The translations under genes were made by a program, and so were the position numbers. Positions 1-6,330 of a DNA stretch of 10,237 nt are shown one piece after another; position 1 is the stretch's first letter; each line of letters opens with the position of its first letter. Location of the stretch: assembly GCA_902464485.1 (NCBI GenBank), contig CABQJJ010000061.1, positions 1-10,237 of the forward strand, read 5' to 3'. Origin of the DNA: an uncultured Collinsella sp. (GTDB lineage Bacteria > Actinomycetota > Coriobacteriia > Coriobacteriales > Coriobacteriaceae). Under the pieces are notes generated by a model. The model ran no database searches and was not told the DNA's origin. It saw only the letters and a list, made by a program, of their open reading frames with translations.

Positions 1-1395
1 CTTGAGGGCGAGCGCCGCTCGCTGCTCTCCGAGATCGGCCGCCTGGAGCAAAGCGCCAACAATGCCGAGGTCGAGCGCGTGCGCATTTCTAAGCGCCGTG
101 AGCGGGCTGCCGAGGCCGTCCGTGCCGCTCGTCCACGCGTGGATGAACTTACTCGCTCGCGTGACGAAGCTCGTGCACAGGCGAGCGACCTAGGTCTCCA
201 GATTGCCGAAGCCAACGACGATCTCGACCGCGTGCGCTGCGATGACTCCGAGGCCGCCGGTAAGCTCGCCGATGCCAAGGTGCGTCTGGCCCAGACGAGC
301 GAGCGCCTGCGTTCGCTGAAGGGCCGCGTTCCCGATCTGGAGCATCGTCTGGAGGGTATCGACCGCCGTATCCGCGGAACGCGCCAGGCTTCGCGCTCGC
401 TTGAGCTGCTGCGACTGCGCGTCGATCCCATGCACGAGCGCTACTCGGCCCTGCTGGAGCGCGCCTCGGACTGGGCCGCGCGCCTTCGTGACCAAGCTTC
501 GCTCGAGGAGGCGGACTCCGCCTCGCTCAAGAAGACCATTGAGGACGCCAAGGCCGAAGTCGCTCGCGCCAAAGATAAGGTTGATACCGCCGCCGCGACG
601 CAAAACGAGTTCAAAGTCGCACGCGGCAAGCTCGAGGTGCAGGTGGAGGCGGCCATCAAGGCCATCACCGCCGACGGCACCACGGTACTCGAGGAAGCGC
701 TCATGCTTCCCGCGCCCACCGACCGCGACGCTGCCGAGCGCGAGCTCAACCAGCTCGTGCGCCAAATCAACAATCTGGGCCCCGTGAACCAGGTTGCCAT
801 GGAGGAGTACGAGCAGCTCAAGCGCCGCGCCGATTACATCGAGGAGCAACTGGCCGATCTGGAGAGCGCGCGTAAGGCGCTCACCAAGATCACCGTGGCT
901 ATCGACCGTAAGATGCGTAAGGCCTTCCTGGTGACCTTTGAGAAGGTCGATGCGAACTTCCGCGAGATCTTCGCCATGCTCTTCCCGGGAGGCCAGGCTC
1001 ATCTGGAGATGACCGACCCAGAGCATCCGGCTGATACGGGTATCGAGGTCGTGGCGCAGCCGCGCGGCAAGCGCATCACCAAGATGATGCTCATGTCGGG
1101 CGGCGAGAAGAGCCTGACGGCGCTCGCCCTGCTCTTTGCCGTGTATCGCACGCGTACGGTGCCGTTCTATGTGCTGGACGAGGTCGAGGCGGCGCTCGAC
1201 GACGCCAACCTGTCCAAGCTCATCGGCGCCCTTGATGTACTGCGTTCCGATACGCAGCTCTTGGTCATTTCACATCAGCGCCGTACTATGGAGGACGCTG
1301 ACGTTCTCTATGGCGTTTCGATGCAAGCTGACGGCGTCAGTCGCGTCGTCTCACAAAAACTCGATCGCGAAACCGGAAAGGTCGTGAATGCATAA
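1..1395 (+). CDS. smc: Chromosome segregation ATPase SMC, C-terminal part (5' end outside window)
   Basis: The frame is open from base 1 and ends with TAA at 1393-1395, giving 464 residues; SMC proteins are usually near 1,180, so about 700 N-terminal residues (Walker A head, first coiled coil, probably the hinge) lie upstream. Window residues 1 to about 290 are charged, Ala/Glu/Arg-rich heptad-like sequence, the returning coiled-coil arm, including the NLGPVN segment at 258-263 typical of SMC. The C-terminal ATPase lobe follows: ABC signature MSGGEKS (residues 365-371; Met replaces the usual Leu), Walker B FYVLDE (389-394) with D-loop residues after it, and the switch histidine in ISHQR (about 425). 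SMC dimers with ScpA/ScpB compact and segregate the chromosome on the nucleoid. The stop overlaps the ftsY start by one base (TAATG), indicating translational coupling. It carries no sign of damage. Confidence 0.97.
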   Translation, partial: LEGERRSLLSEIGRLEQSANNAEVERVRISKRRERAAEAVRAARPRVDELTRSRDEARAQASDLGLQIAEANDDLDRVRCDDSEAAGKLADAKVRLAQTSERLRSLKGRVPDLEHRLEGIDRRIRGTRQASRSLELLRLRVDPMHERYSALLERASDWAARLRDQASLEEADSASLKKTIEDAKAEVARAKDKVDTAAATQNEFKVARGKLEVQVEAAIKAITADGTTVLEEALMLPAPTDRDAAERELNQLVRQINNLGPVNQVAMEEYEQLKRRADYIEEQLADLESARKALTKITVAIDRKMRKAFLVTFEKVDANFREIFAMLFPGGQAHLEMTDPEHPADTGIEVVAQPRGKRITKMMLMSGGEKSLTALALLFAVYRTRTVPFYVLDEVEAALDDANLSKLIGALDVLRSDTQLLVISHQRRTMEDADVLYGVSMQADGVSRVVSQKLDRETGKVVNA

Positions 1396-2312
1396 TGGGA
1401 TTCTTTGACGCTCTCTCGCGCGGACTCGAGCGCAGCCGCGAGGCCCTCAATGAGGTCTTTTACTTCGGCGGTGAGGTCGACGAGGATTTTTGGGAGGACC
1501 TAGAGGACACTCTCGTCATGGGTGACATGGGTGCCGAGGTCGCTATCAAGGTGTCCGATGACCTGCGCGATGCCGCGGCCAAGAAGAACCTCAAGACCGC
1601 CCCGCAGCTCCGTCGTGCCCTAGCCGAGCAGCTCGAACAGCACTTTGTGCCCATCGAGCGCGATCCGTTCGCCGATACGCCGAGCTGCGTGCTGTTTGTG
1701 GGCATCAACGGCGCCGGCAAGACCACGACGGTCGGCAAGATCGCGAGTGCCATGGCCGCCCGCGGCAAGAACGTCGTGATCGGTTCTGCCGATACCTTCC
1801 GCGCTGCCGCCATTGAGCAGCTCGATGTGTGGGGCCAGCGCGCCGGCGTTCCCGTCATCAAGCGCGACCGCGGCTCCGACCCGGCAAGCGTGTGCTATGA
1901 CGTGCTCGACGAGGCCGACAAGCGCGGCAGCGACCTGGTGCTTATCGATACCGCCGGCCGTCTGCACACGAGTCCCGAGCTCATGCGCGAGCTTGCCAAG
2001 GTGGTCAACGTGACGCGTAAGCGCGCCGCCAATATGGCCGCCGGACCCATGCCCGTCTCGGTCGTCCTCGTAATCGATGCCGCCACCGGCCAAAACGGCC
2101 TCAACCAGGCGCTCGAGTTTAACGAGGCGCTGGGCCTGGACGGTATTATCATGACAAAGCTCGACGGTACGGCAAAGGGCGGTATCGCCATGGCCGTGGC
2201 CGAGAAGCTCAAGCTTCCCATCCTGCGCATTGGCGTGGGCGAGCAGGTCGATGACCTGCAGGAGTTTAATGCCAAAGATTTCTGCCGCGCCCTGGTGGGC
2301 GAGTCCAACTAA
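1395..2312 (+). CDS. ftsY: Signal recognition particle receptor FtsY
   Basis: SRP-receptor GTPase of 305 residues that docks the SRP-ribosome complex at the membrane. After a short N domain (about 1-95), the NG GTPase motifs appear in order: G1 GINGAGKTTT (103-112), the insertion-box motif DTFRAAAIEQL (133-143), DTAGR (185-189), TKLDGTAKGG (254-263) and the closing GVGEQVDDLQEF (280-291). The last motif is typical of FtsY rather than Ffh. The long acidic A domain of E. coli FtsY is absent; an amphipathic N-terminus (MGFFDALSRGLERSR) could do the membrane contact, as in other short FtsY proteins. The ATG at 1395 overlaps the smc stop, so it is probably read by coupled translation. The ffh gene starts 10 bp downstream, so both GTPases of the targeting cycle come from one transcript. 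Confidence 0.97.
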   Translation: MGFFDALSRGLERSREALNEVFYFGGEVDEDFWEDLEDTLVMGDMGAEVAIKVSDDLRDAAAKKNLKTAPQLRRALAEQLEQHFVPIERDPFADTPSCVLFVGINGAGKTTTVGKIASAMAARGKNVVIGSADTFRAAAIEQLDVWGQRAGVPVIKRDRGSDPASVCYDVLDEADKRGSDLVLIDTAGRLHTSPELMRELAKVVNVTRKRAANMAAGPMPVSVVLVIDAATGQNGLNQALEFNEALGLDGIIMTKLDGTAKGGIAMAVAEKLKLPILRIGVGEQVDDLQEFNAKDFCRALVGESN

Positions 2313-2322
2313 GGAGTGACTA

Positions 2323-3798
2323 GTGTTTGATTCTCTGAGCGATCGCCTCAACGACACATTTGACCGCCTGCGCGGCAAGGGTAAGCTGACCGAGGCCGAT
2401 ATCACCTCGGCCATGCGCGACATCCGCATGGCGCTGCTCGAGGCCGACGTCAACTTCAAGGTCGTTAAGGAGTTTGTCGCCAAGACTAAGGAGCGCTGCA
2501 TGACCGCCGAGGTCATGGAGTCCCTGTCCCCGGCGCAAAACGTCGTCAAGATCGTGCTCGACGAGCTCACCGAGATGCTCGGCTCTACCGAGAGCAAGCT
2601 CGTCTTTAGTAACCGCATCCCCAACGTCATCATGCTCGTTGGCCTGCAGGGCTCTGGTAAGACCACGGCGGCCGTAAAGCTGGCTTACCTGCTCAAGAAG
2701 CAGGGTCGCTCGCCGCTGCTCGCCGCGTGCGACGTCTACCGCCCCGCCGCTGCCGACCAGCTGGCCACGCTCGGCGGCGAGATCGGCGTGCCGGTCTTCC
2801 GCGGTGACGGCGCGCACCCGGTCGATATCGCTAAGGGCGCCATCCAGGAGGCCGTCGACCACCTGCGCGATGTGGTCATCGTCGATACCGCCGGTCGTCT
2901 GCAGATCGACGAACAGATGATGCAGGAGGCCGTGGACATCAAGAAGGCCGTCAAGCCCGATCAGGTGCTGATGGTCGTCGATGCCATGACTGGCCAGGAT
3001 ATCGTCAACGTCGTCTCGACGTTTGCCGAGCGCACCGACTTTGACGGCGTGATCATCTCCAAACTCGACGGTGACGCCCGTGGCGGCGGCGCGCTTTCGG
3101 TGCGCCAGGTGACCGGTAAGCCCATCAAGTTCGTGAGCATGGGCGAGAAGCCCGATTCGCTCGAGCCGTTTTACCCGGACCGCATGGCCAAGCGCATCTT
3201 GGGCATGGGCGACGTCGTCGGCATCATCGAGAAGGCCCAGGAGGCGGCTGACGCCAAGCAGCTCGAGGCTGCCGAGCGCATGCTGCGCGAGGGCTTCACC
3301 ATGAACGACATGCTCGAGCAGATGAAGGCCGTCAAGAAGATGGGCGGCATGAAGGGCATCCTGGGCATGCTCCCCGGCGGCCAGCGTGCGCTCAACCAGA
3401 TGGGCGGCAACCTGGACGAGGGCATCTTCGACAAGAACGAGGCCATCATCATGTCGATGACCAAGGAGGAGCGCCTGCGTCCCTCCATCATCAACGGCCA
3501 GCGTCGCGCCCGCATCGCCAAGGGCGCCGGCGTGACCCCCACCGAGGTCAACAGCCTTATGAAGCAGTGGGGCGAGATGAATAAGATGATGGGCCGCATG
3601 CGCACGATGGCCAATCAGGCGCAGGCCGGCGGCAAGAAGGGCAAAAAGGGCAAGAAGGGCAAAAAGATGCGCATGCCCAATATTCCCGGTCTGGATGCCA
3701 TGGGTCTGGGCGGTATGGGTGGCCTAGGAACGGGCGGCCCCAAGTCCGATATGGACCTGCTGCGCCAGATGGAAGCGCAGATGCGCAATAAGAAGTAA
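2323..3798 (+). CDS. ffh: Signal recognition particle protein Ffh (SRP54)
   Basis: SRP GTPase of 491 residues that binds signal sequences and 4.5S RNA and hands ribosomes to FtsY. The start is GTG at 2323, set by AAGGAG (2311-2316), which overlaps the ftsY stop. Domains: N (1 to about 98); G with GLQGSGKTT (107-115), DVYRPAAADQL (137-147), DTAGR (188-192) and SKLDGDARGG (246-255); then a methionine-rich M domain (about 295-435). The M domain has a finger loop rich in Met/Gly (about 335-362) and the RNA-binding helix RRARIAKGAG (394-403). A lysine-glycine run, KKGKKGKKGKK, follows at 438-448, encoded by a tandem 18-bp repeat, and then a Gly/Met-rich tail. The basic tail is an extension seen in many actinobacterial Ffh proteins (recalled). 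This is the last gene before the 3819-3858 hairpin. Confidence 0.98.
   Translation: MFDSLSDRLNDTFDRLRGKGKLTEADITSAMRDIRMALLEADVNFKVVKEFVAKTKERCMTAEVMESLSPAQNVVKIVLDELTEMLGSTESKLVFSNRIPNVIMLVGLQGSGKTTAAVKLAYLLKKQGRSPLLAACDVYRPAAADQLATLGGEIGVPVFRGDGAHPVDIAKGAIQEAVDHLRDVVIVDTAGRLQIDEQMMQEAVDIKKAVKPDQVLMVVDAMTGQDIVNVVSTFAERTDFDGVIISKLDGDARGGGALSVRQVTGKPIKFVSMGEKPDSLEPFYPDRMAKRILGMGDVVGIIEKAQEAADAKQLEAAERMLREGFTMNDMLEQMKAVKKMGGMKGILGMLPGGQRALNQMGGNLDEGIFDKNEAIIMSMTKEERLRPSIINGQRRARIAKGAGVTPTEVNSLMKQWGEMNKMMGRMRTMANQAQAGGKKGKKGKKGKKMRMPNIPGLDAMGLGGMGGLGTGGPKSDMDLLRQMEAQMRNKK
3631..3666 (+). repeat. Two tandem 18-bp units inside ffh
   Basis: The unit GGCAAGAAGGGCAAAAAG occurs twice head to tail with no mismatch; each unit is itself two 9-bp GGCAARAAR copies. 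It encodes the Lys/Gly run between the M domain and the C-terminal tail. Slippage here would add or remove GKKGKK units in frame, so length variation between strains is plausible. Confidence 0.9.
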
Positions 3799-3818
3799 CG
3801 ACCAGTTGAGTCGTGTAT

Positions 3819-3858
3819 GGCGAAGGCCGCCTGGATGGTGTTCCAGGCGGCCTTCGCC
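3819..3858. terminator. 16-bp hairpin between convergent genes, probable bidirectional terminator
   Basis: A perfect 16-bp stem (3819-3834 with 3843-3858, G+C-rich, centred on AAGGCCGCC) closes an 8-nt loop, 20 bp after the ffh stop and 55 bp after the stop of the minus-strand gene. The position between convergent genes is right for a shared terminator. The sequence after the stem is only loosely T-rich on the plus strand (GTTGTTGCGTAGTTTGTTG) and not T-rich on the minus strand, so it is not a textbook U-tract terminator. Confidence 0.7.
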
Positions 3859-3913
3859 GTTGTTGCGTAGTTTGTTGTGTGCGTGGCGCGTGTCGGCACC
3901 GAGGCGCTTGCCG

Positions 3914-4678
3914 TTAGTGGCAGCCGCAGCCCTCGTGGCCCTCGTGGTCGTGATGGCCATGGCAACCGCAGGATTCGCCATGCTCGTGGGTGTGTTCGTG
4001 GTCGTGACCGTGGCAGTCGCAGGTGGCTTCGCCGGTCTGCGCGAGCGTGCCGGCAATGAGGGCCTCGACGCAGGCATCGCAGCTGCCCTGGGCGCCCGCA
4101 TAGACCGTGATGCCGGCCTGGGTGAGCGCGTTGATAGCGCCGCCGCCGATGCCGCCGCAGATGAGTGTGTCGACGCCACCGTTGGCGAGCAGGCCCGCCA
4201 GGGCGCCATGACCGGTGCCGCCGGTGCCTATGACCTGCTCGTTGAGCACCTTGCCGTCCTGGATGTCATAGATCTTGAACTGCTCGCTGCGGCCAAAGTG
4301 CATAAAGATATTGCCGTTGTCGTACGTCGTTGCCACCCTCATGGTGTCGACCTCCTTTGCTGGCCATGCGGCCGTCGTCGTGGTGATGGGGGAGTACGCG
4401 ATGTTGCCGCCTTCGATGACGATCGCCCGTCCATTGACCAGCGCGTTTGCCACCTTGCGATGCGCGCGGCTGCAGATGGCCGCCACCGTGGCGCGGGCAA
4501 TGCCCATGTGCTGGGCGACTTCCTCCTGATTGAGCCCTTCCAGGTCGCATAGGCGCAGGACCTCGAGCTCGTCGACCGTCATGTCGATGGCGTCGCCGCT
4601 GGCAAGACCATCGGGGGTAAAGCCGCGGTATTCGGGGATAATCCCAACGCGGCGTAGTTTTTCGTGTCTTCCTGCCAT
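3914..4678 (-). CDS. DUF134 (UPF0251) HTH protein fused to NifX/NifB-like cofactor domain with Cys/His-rich tail
   Basis: A 254-residue protein with three parts. Residues 1 to about 97 match the DUF134/UPF0251 family: MTVDELEVLRLCDLEGLNQEE and then a sigma-region-4-like helix-turn-helix (about 49-78) ending VNGRAIVIEGG. The family's usual N-terminal Cys (RPRKCRRV type) is replaced here (GRHEKLRRV). Residues 113 to about 212 are a dinitrogenase iron-molybdenum cofactor (NifX/NifB C-terminal) domain: MRVATTYDNGNIFMHFGRSEQF, then GGTGHGALAGLL, GGIGGGAINAL and a CxxC at 200-203. Residues 220-254 hold six Cys in three CxC pairs and 12 His, likely a metal-binding tail. Start ATG 4678 has GGAG 5 nt upstream; an upstream in-frame start at 4708 lies inside operator-like sequence. 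Proteins with this domain bind Fe-S or mixed-metal clusters in other systems. No nif genes are nearby, so the substrate is unknown. A regulatory role is inferred from the HTH and the palindromes upstream. Confidence 0.9.
   Translation of the reverse strand: MAGRHEKLRRVGIIPEYRGFTPDGLASGDAIDMTVDELEVLRLCDLEGLNQEEVAQHMGIARATVAAICSRAHRKVANALVNGRAIVIEGGNIAYSPITTTTAAWPAKEVDTMRVATTYDNGNIFMHFGRSEQFKIYDIQDGKVLNEQVIGTGGTGHGALAGLLANGGVDTLICGGIGGGAINALTQAGITVYAGAQGSCDACVEALIAGTLAQTGEATCDCHGHDHEHTHEHGESCGCHGHHDHEGHEGCGCH
4351..4358 (-). promoter_or_regulatory. Internal Shine-Dalgarno for a possible second start at ATG 4342
   Basis: Inside the DUF134-NifX fusion gene the minus strand reads AAAGGAGG, then 8 nt, then an in-frame ATG (4342-4340) encoding Met113. 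That is exactly where the NifX-like domain begins (MRVATTY). The match to the anti-SD is better than that of the gene's own start. Initiation here would give a free 142-residue NifX-like protein with the Cys/His tail (3914-4342). It may be a relic of two formerly separate genes or a working second start. Confidence 0.65.
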
Positions 4679-4692
4679 ACACTCTCCAAATC

Positions 4693-4704
4693 TGACATAT
4701 GTCA
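4693..4704. promoter_or_regulatory. Palindromic operator-like site 1 (TGACATATGTCA)
   Basis: A perfect 12-bp palindrome lying 15-26 bp before the start of the minus-strand fusion gene. It overlaps the expected transcription start of the candidate promoter at 4710-4737, a classical repressor position. A second copy with one changed base lies 53 bp away. Confidence 0.65.
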
Positions 4705-4709
4705 ACAAT

Positions 4710-4737
4710 AGAATAACGAATGTGCGATTTTACGCAA
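4710..4737 (-). promoter_or_regulatory. Candidate promoter of the DUF134-NifX gene
   Basis: On the minus strand, TTGCGT (4737-4732), a 16-bp spacer and TATTCT (4715-4710) form a moderate sigma-A-like promoter. Its start point would fall near 4703, inside palindrome 1, and palindrome 2 lies just upstream. Hexamer matches are only partial (3/6 and 4/6); the flanking sites are the main support. Confidence 0.4.
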
Positions 4738-4745
4738 GGAATTTC

Positions 4746-4757
4746 TGGCATATGTCA
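4746..4757. promoter_or_regulatory. Palindromic operator-like site 2 (TGGCATATGTCA)
   Basis: Second copy of the site, one base different from site 1; with flanks both read CTGRCATATGTCA in the same orientation. Centre-to-centre spacing to site 1 is 53 bp, close to five helical turns, which would put two bound dimers on the same DNA face. It lies about 9 bp upstream of the candidate -35 for the minus-strand gene and about 48 bp upstream of the thyA -10. Confidence 0.6.
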
Positions 4758-4804
4758 GAAAATGAGGGCTTATGTTTGGGCTGTGGGGCCGCGTGCGCCT
4801 GGGC

Positions 4805-4810
4805 TACAAT
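4805..4810 (+). promoter_or_regulatory. Candidate -10 box of thyA
   Basis: TACAAT matches the -10 consensus at five of six bases and lies 34 bp before the thyA ATG, giving a leader of about 28 nt with AGGAGG. No convincing -35 is visible at 16-18 bp (TGTGGG or similar), so it is probably an activator-dependent or weak promoter. Confidence 0.45.
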
Positions 4811-4844
4811 GAATCTCGCTTATAGGCGACTGACAGGAGGGTCA

Positions 4845-5693
4845 ATGAGCAAGGCTGATCAACAGTTTGTAGCCATGTGCCGCGATATTTTGGACCATGG
4901 CACCACCACCGAGGGCCAAAAGGTCCGCCCGGTGTGGGAGGACGGCACCCCTGCCTATACCATTAAAAACTTTGGCGTTACGGCACGCTACGACCTGCGT
5001 GAGGAGTTCCCCGCGCTCACTCTGCGTCGCACGGCGCTTAAGTCTGCCATGGACGAGATCTTGTGGATCTATCAAAAGAAGTCCAATAACGTGCATGACC
5101 TCAACAGCCATATTTGGGATGAGTGGGCCGACGAGACCGGCTCCATCGGCAAGGCCTACGGGTATCAGATTGGGCAGAAGAGCCATTATGCCGAGGGCGA
5201 CTTTGACCAGATGGACCGCGTGCTGTACGACCTTAAGCACACGCCGTACAGCCGCCGCATTATGACGAACACCTATGTGTTTAGCGACCTGTCCGAGATG
5301 CACCTGTATCCGTGCGCGTACAGCGTGACGTATAACGTCACGCAGCGCCCGCAGGACGACAAGCCCACACTCAACATGATTCTCAACCAGCGCAGCCAGG
5401 ACATTTTGGCCGCGAACAACTGGAACGTGTGCCAGTACGCCATCTTGCTGATGATGGTCGCGCAGTCTGTCGATATGATTCCCGGCGAGCTGCTGCATGT
5501 GATCGCCGACGCCCATATCTACGACCGTCATGTCGATATCGTCCGCGAGCTTATCGAGCGTCCGCAGTTTGCGGCCCCCAAGGTTTCATTGAACCCCGAC
5601 GTGCATGATTTCTACGCGTTTACGACCGATGACCTGATCGTGGAGGGCTATGAGCACGGTCCGCAGGTTAAGAACATCCCCATTGCGGTGTAG
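4845..5693 (+). CDS. thyA: Thymidylate synthase ThyA
   Basis: Folate-dependent thymidylate synthase of 282 residues; it methylates dUMP to dTMP with methylene-tetrahydrofolate, releasing dihydrofolate. Visible landmarks: EILWIYQKKSNN (71-82) and HIWDEWADETG (89-99); the dUMP phosphate-binding Arg pair in YSRRIMTN (137-138); the catalytic Cys157 in LYPCAYSVTYNV; NQRSQD (181-186); Asn194 in NNWNVCQYA; and His224/Tyr226 in ADAHIYDRH. The residue after the catalytic Cys is Ala rather than the His of E. coli (PCH). The start ATG 4845 has AGGAGG four bases upstream and MSKADQQF as a natural N-terminus; the frame is open further upstream but there it runs antisense into the neighbouring gene. The folA ATG begins 9 bp after the stop, and that enzyme re-reduces the dihydrofolate made here, so the two form an operon. 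Confidence 0.96.
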   Translation: MSKADQQFVAMCRDILDHGTTTEGQKVRPVWEDGTPAYTIKNFGVTARYDLREEFPALTLRRTALKSAMDEILWIYQKKSNNVHDLNSHIWDEWADETGSIGKAYGYQIGQKSHYAEGDFDQMDRVLYDLKHTPYSRRIMTNTYVFSDLSEMHLYPCAYSVTYNVTQRPQDDKPTLNMILNQRSQDILAANNWNVCQYAILLMMVAQSVDMIPGELLHVIADAHIYDRHVDIVRELIERPQFAAPKVSLNPDVHDFYAFTTDDLIVEGYEHGPQVKNIPIAV

Positions 5694-5702
5694 GTGACGC
5701 GC

Positions 5703-6221
5703 ATGACGTGTAAGCTTTCTGCCATTGTCGCCGTGTGCGATGACTGGGGCATTGGGTGCGAGGGCGACATGGTGGTGTCCAATCGCGCCGACATGCGCCA
5801 TTTTGTGGCGTGTACCAAAGGTTGCCCGGTTATTATGGGGCGCAAGACGCTTCTGAGTTTTCCCGGCGGGTGTCCGCTCAAGAACCGCCGCAATATCGTG
5901 CTTACGCGCGACGATAGCTTTGCTGCCGAGGGCGTTGACGTGGTGCATAGCGTTGACGAGGCGCTCGCCGCGGTAGCCGATGAGCTTGTTGCCTGGGTGA
6001 TCGGTGGCGGTGAGGTGTATCGGCAGTTTTTGCCGTATTGCGCCGAGGCCGAGGTCACGCACAGCCATTGTACCCATGCCGTGGACACGTACTTTCCCAA
6101 CTTGGACGCCGATCCCGCGTGGGAGATTGCGCGGCGCGGCGGTGTTGCCACGATTGCTGCGGGCGAGGGTGACGAGGGCCTCGATTATGAGTTCGTGACG
6201 TATCGCCGCGTTGAGGCGTAA
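5703..6221 (+). CDS. folA: Dihydrofolate reductase
   Basis: DHFR of 172 residues, reducing dihydrofolate to tetrahydrofolate with NADPH. Motifs: LSAIVAVCDDWGIG (5-18), the catalytic-acid segment RADMRHF (Asp30), VIMGRKT (43-49), NRRNIVLTRD (61-70), VIGGGEVYRQFLP (99-111) and VDTYFPNL (127-134). The segment that normally reads (L/P)W-x-x-P-x-D is here DMVVSNRAD: the acid is kept, but the Trp and Pro that line the dihydrofolate pocket are gone. ATG 5703 is preferred because AGGTGA lies 5 bases upstream, overlapping the thyA stop; a GTG at 5694 in the same frame has no ribosome site. Coupled with thyA. No later gene is closely joined; a small hairpin follows at 6266-6284. Confidence 0.94.
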   Translation: MTCKLSAIVAVCDDWGIGCEGDMVVSNRADMRHFVACTKGCPVIMGRKTLLSFPGGCPLKNRRNIVLTRDDSFAAEGVDVVHSVDEALAAVADELVAWVIGGGEVYRQFLPYCAEAEVTHSHCTHAVDTYFPNLDADPAWEIARRGGVATIAAGEGDEGLDYEFVTYRRVEA

Positions 6222-6265
6222 ATCGTCTGGCGTGAACGGTATCATCGGGTTGATTGAATGCATGG

Positions 6266-6284
6266 GGCGGCGCTTAGCGTCGCC
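6266..6284 (+). terminator. Small hairpin after folA, possible weak terminator
   Basis: A 7-bp stem (6266-6272 with 6278-6284, one G-U pair) with loop CTTAG lies 45 bp after the folA stop and is followed by TCGTTTGG, a short T-run only. It fits the end of the thyA-folA operon but is weak. The rest of the 109-bp gap before the next gene shows nothing else clear. Confidence 0.35.
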
Positions 6285-6330
6285 TCGTTTGGTATGGATG
6301 TGCTGTACAGAAGGGTGCGGGCTGGCTGCT

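Noticed and set aside
190..1026. 278-codon open frame on the minus strand across smc
   Set aside because: Antisense to well-matched SMC coding sequence; long open shadows are expected in G+C-rich coiled-coil genes, and the protein resembles no family.
1620..2666. 348-codon minus-strand frame across ftsY and ffh
   Set aside because: Runs antisense through conserved GTPase motifs of two real genes, has low-complexity His/Ala/Gly content and no ribosome site.
3806..4552. 248-codon plus-strand frame opposite the DUF134-NifX gene
   Set aside because: Overlaps the terminator hairpin and is the complement of a gene with clear domains and its own ribosome site; Val/Ala-rich content mirrors the His/Gly codons of the other strand.
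4700..4705. TTGACA on the minus strand as a -35 box
   Set aside because: A perfect hexamer, but a -10 at 17 bp would fall on the start codon of the gene; it is better explained as half of palindrome 1.
4679..4708. Ten-residue upstream extension of the DUF134-NifX protein
   Set aside because: It would include the TGACATATGTCA palindrome in coding sequence and lacks a ribosome site, while ATG 4678 has GGAG at good spacing.
4530..4844. Long N-terminal extension of ThyA
   Set aside because: It would run through the promoter region and antisense into the minus-strand gene; ATG 4845 has AGGAGG and matches the usual ThyA start.
6211..6330. Forty-residue upstream extension of the SpoU methyltransferase overlapping folA
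   Set aside because: Unlike any methyltransferase N-terminus, contains the small hairpin, and starts at TTG without a ribosome site.
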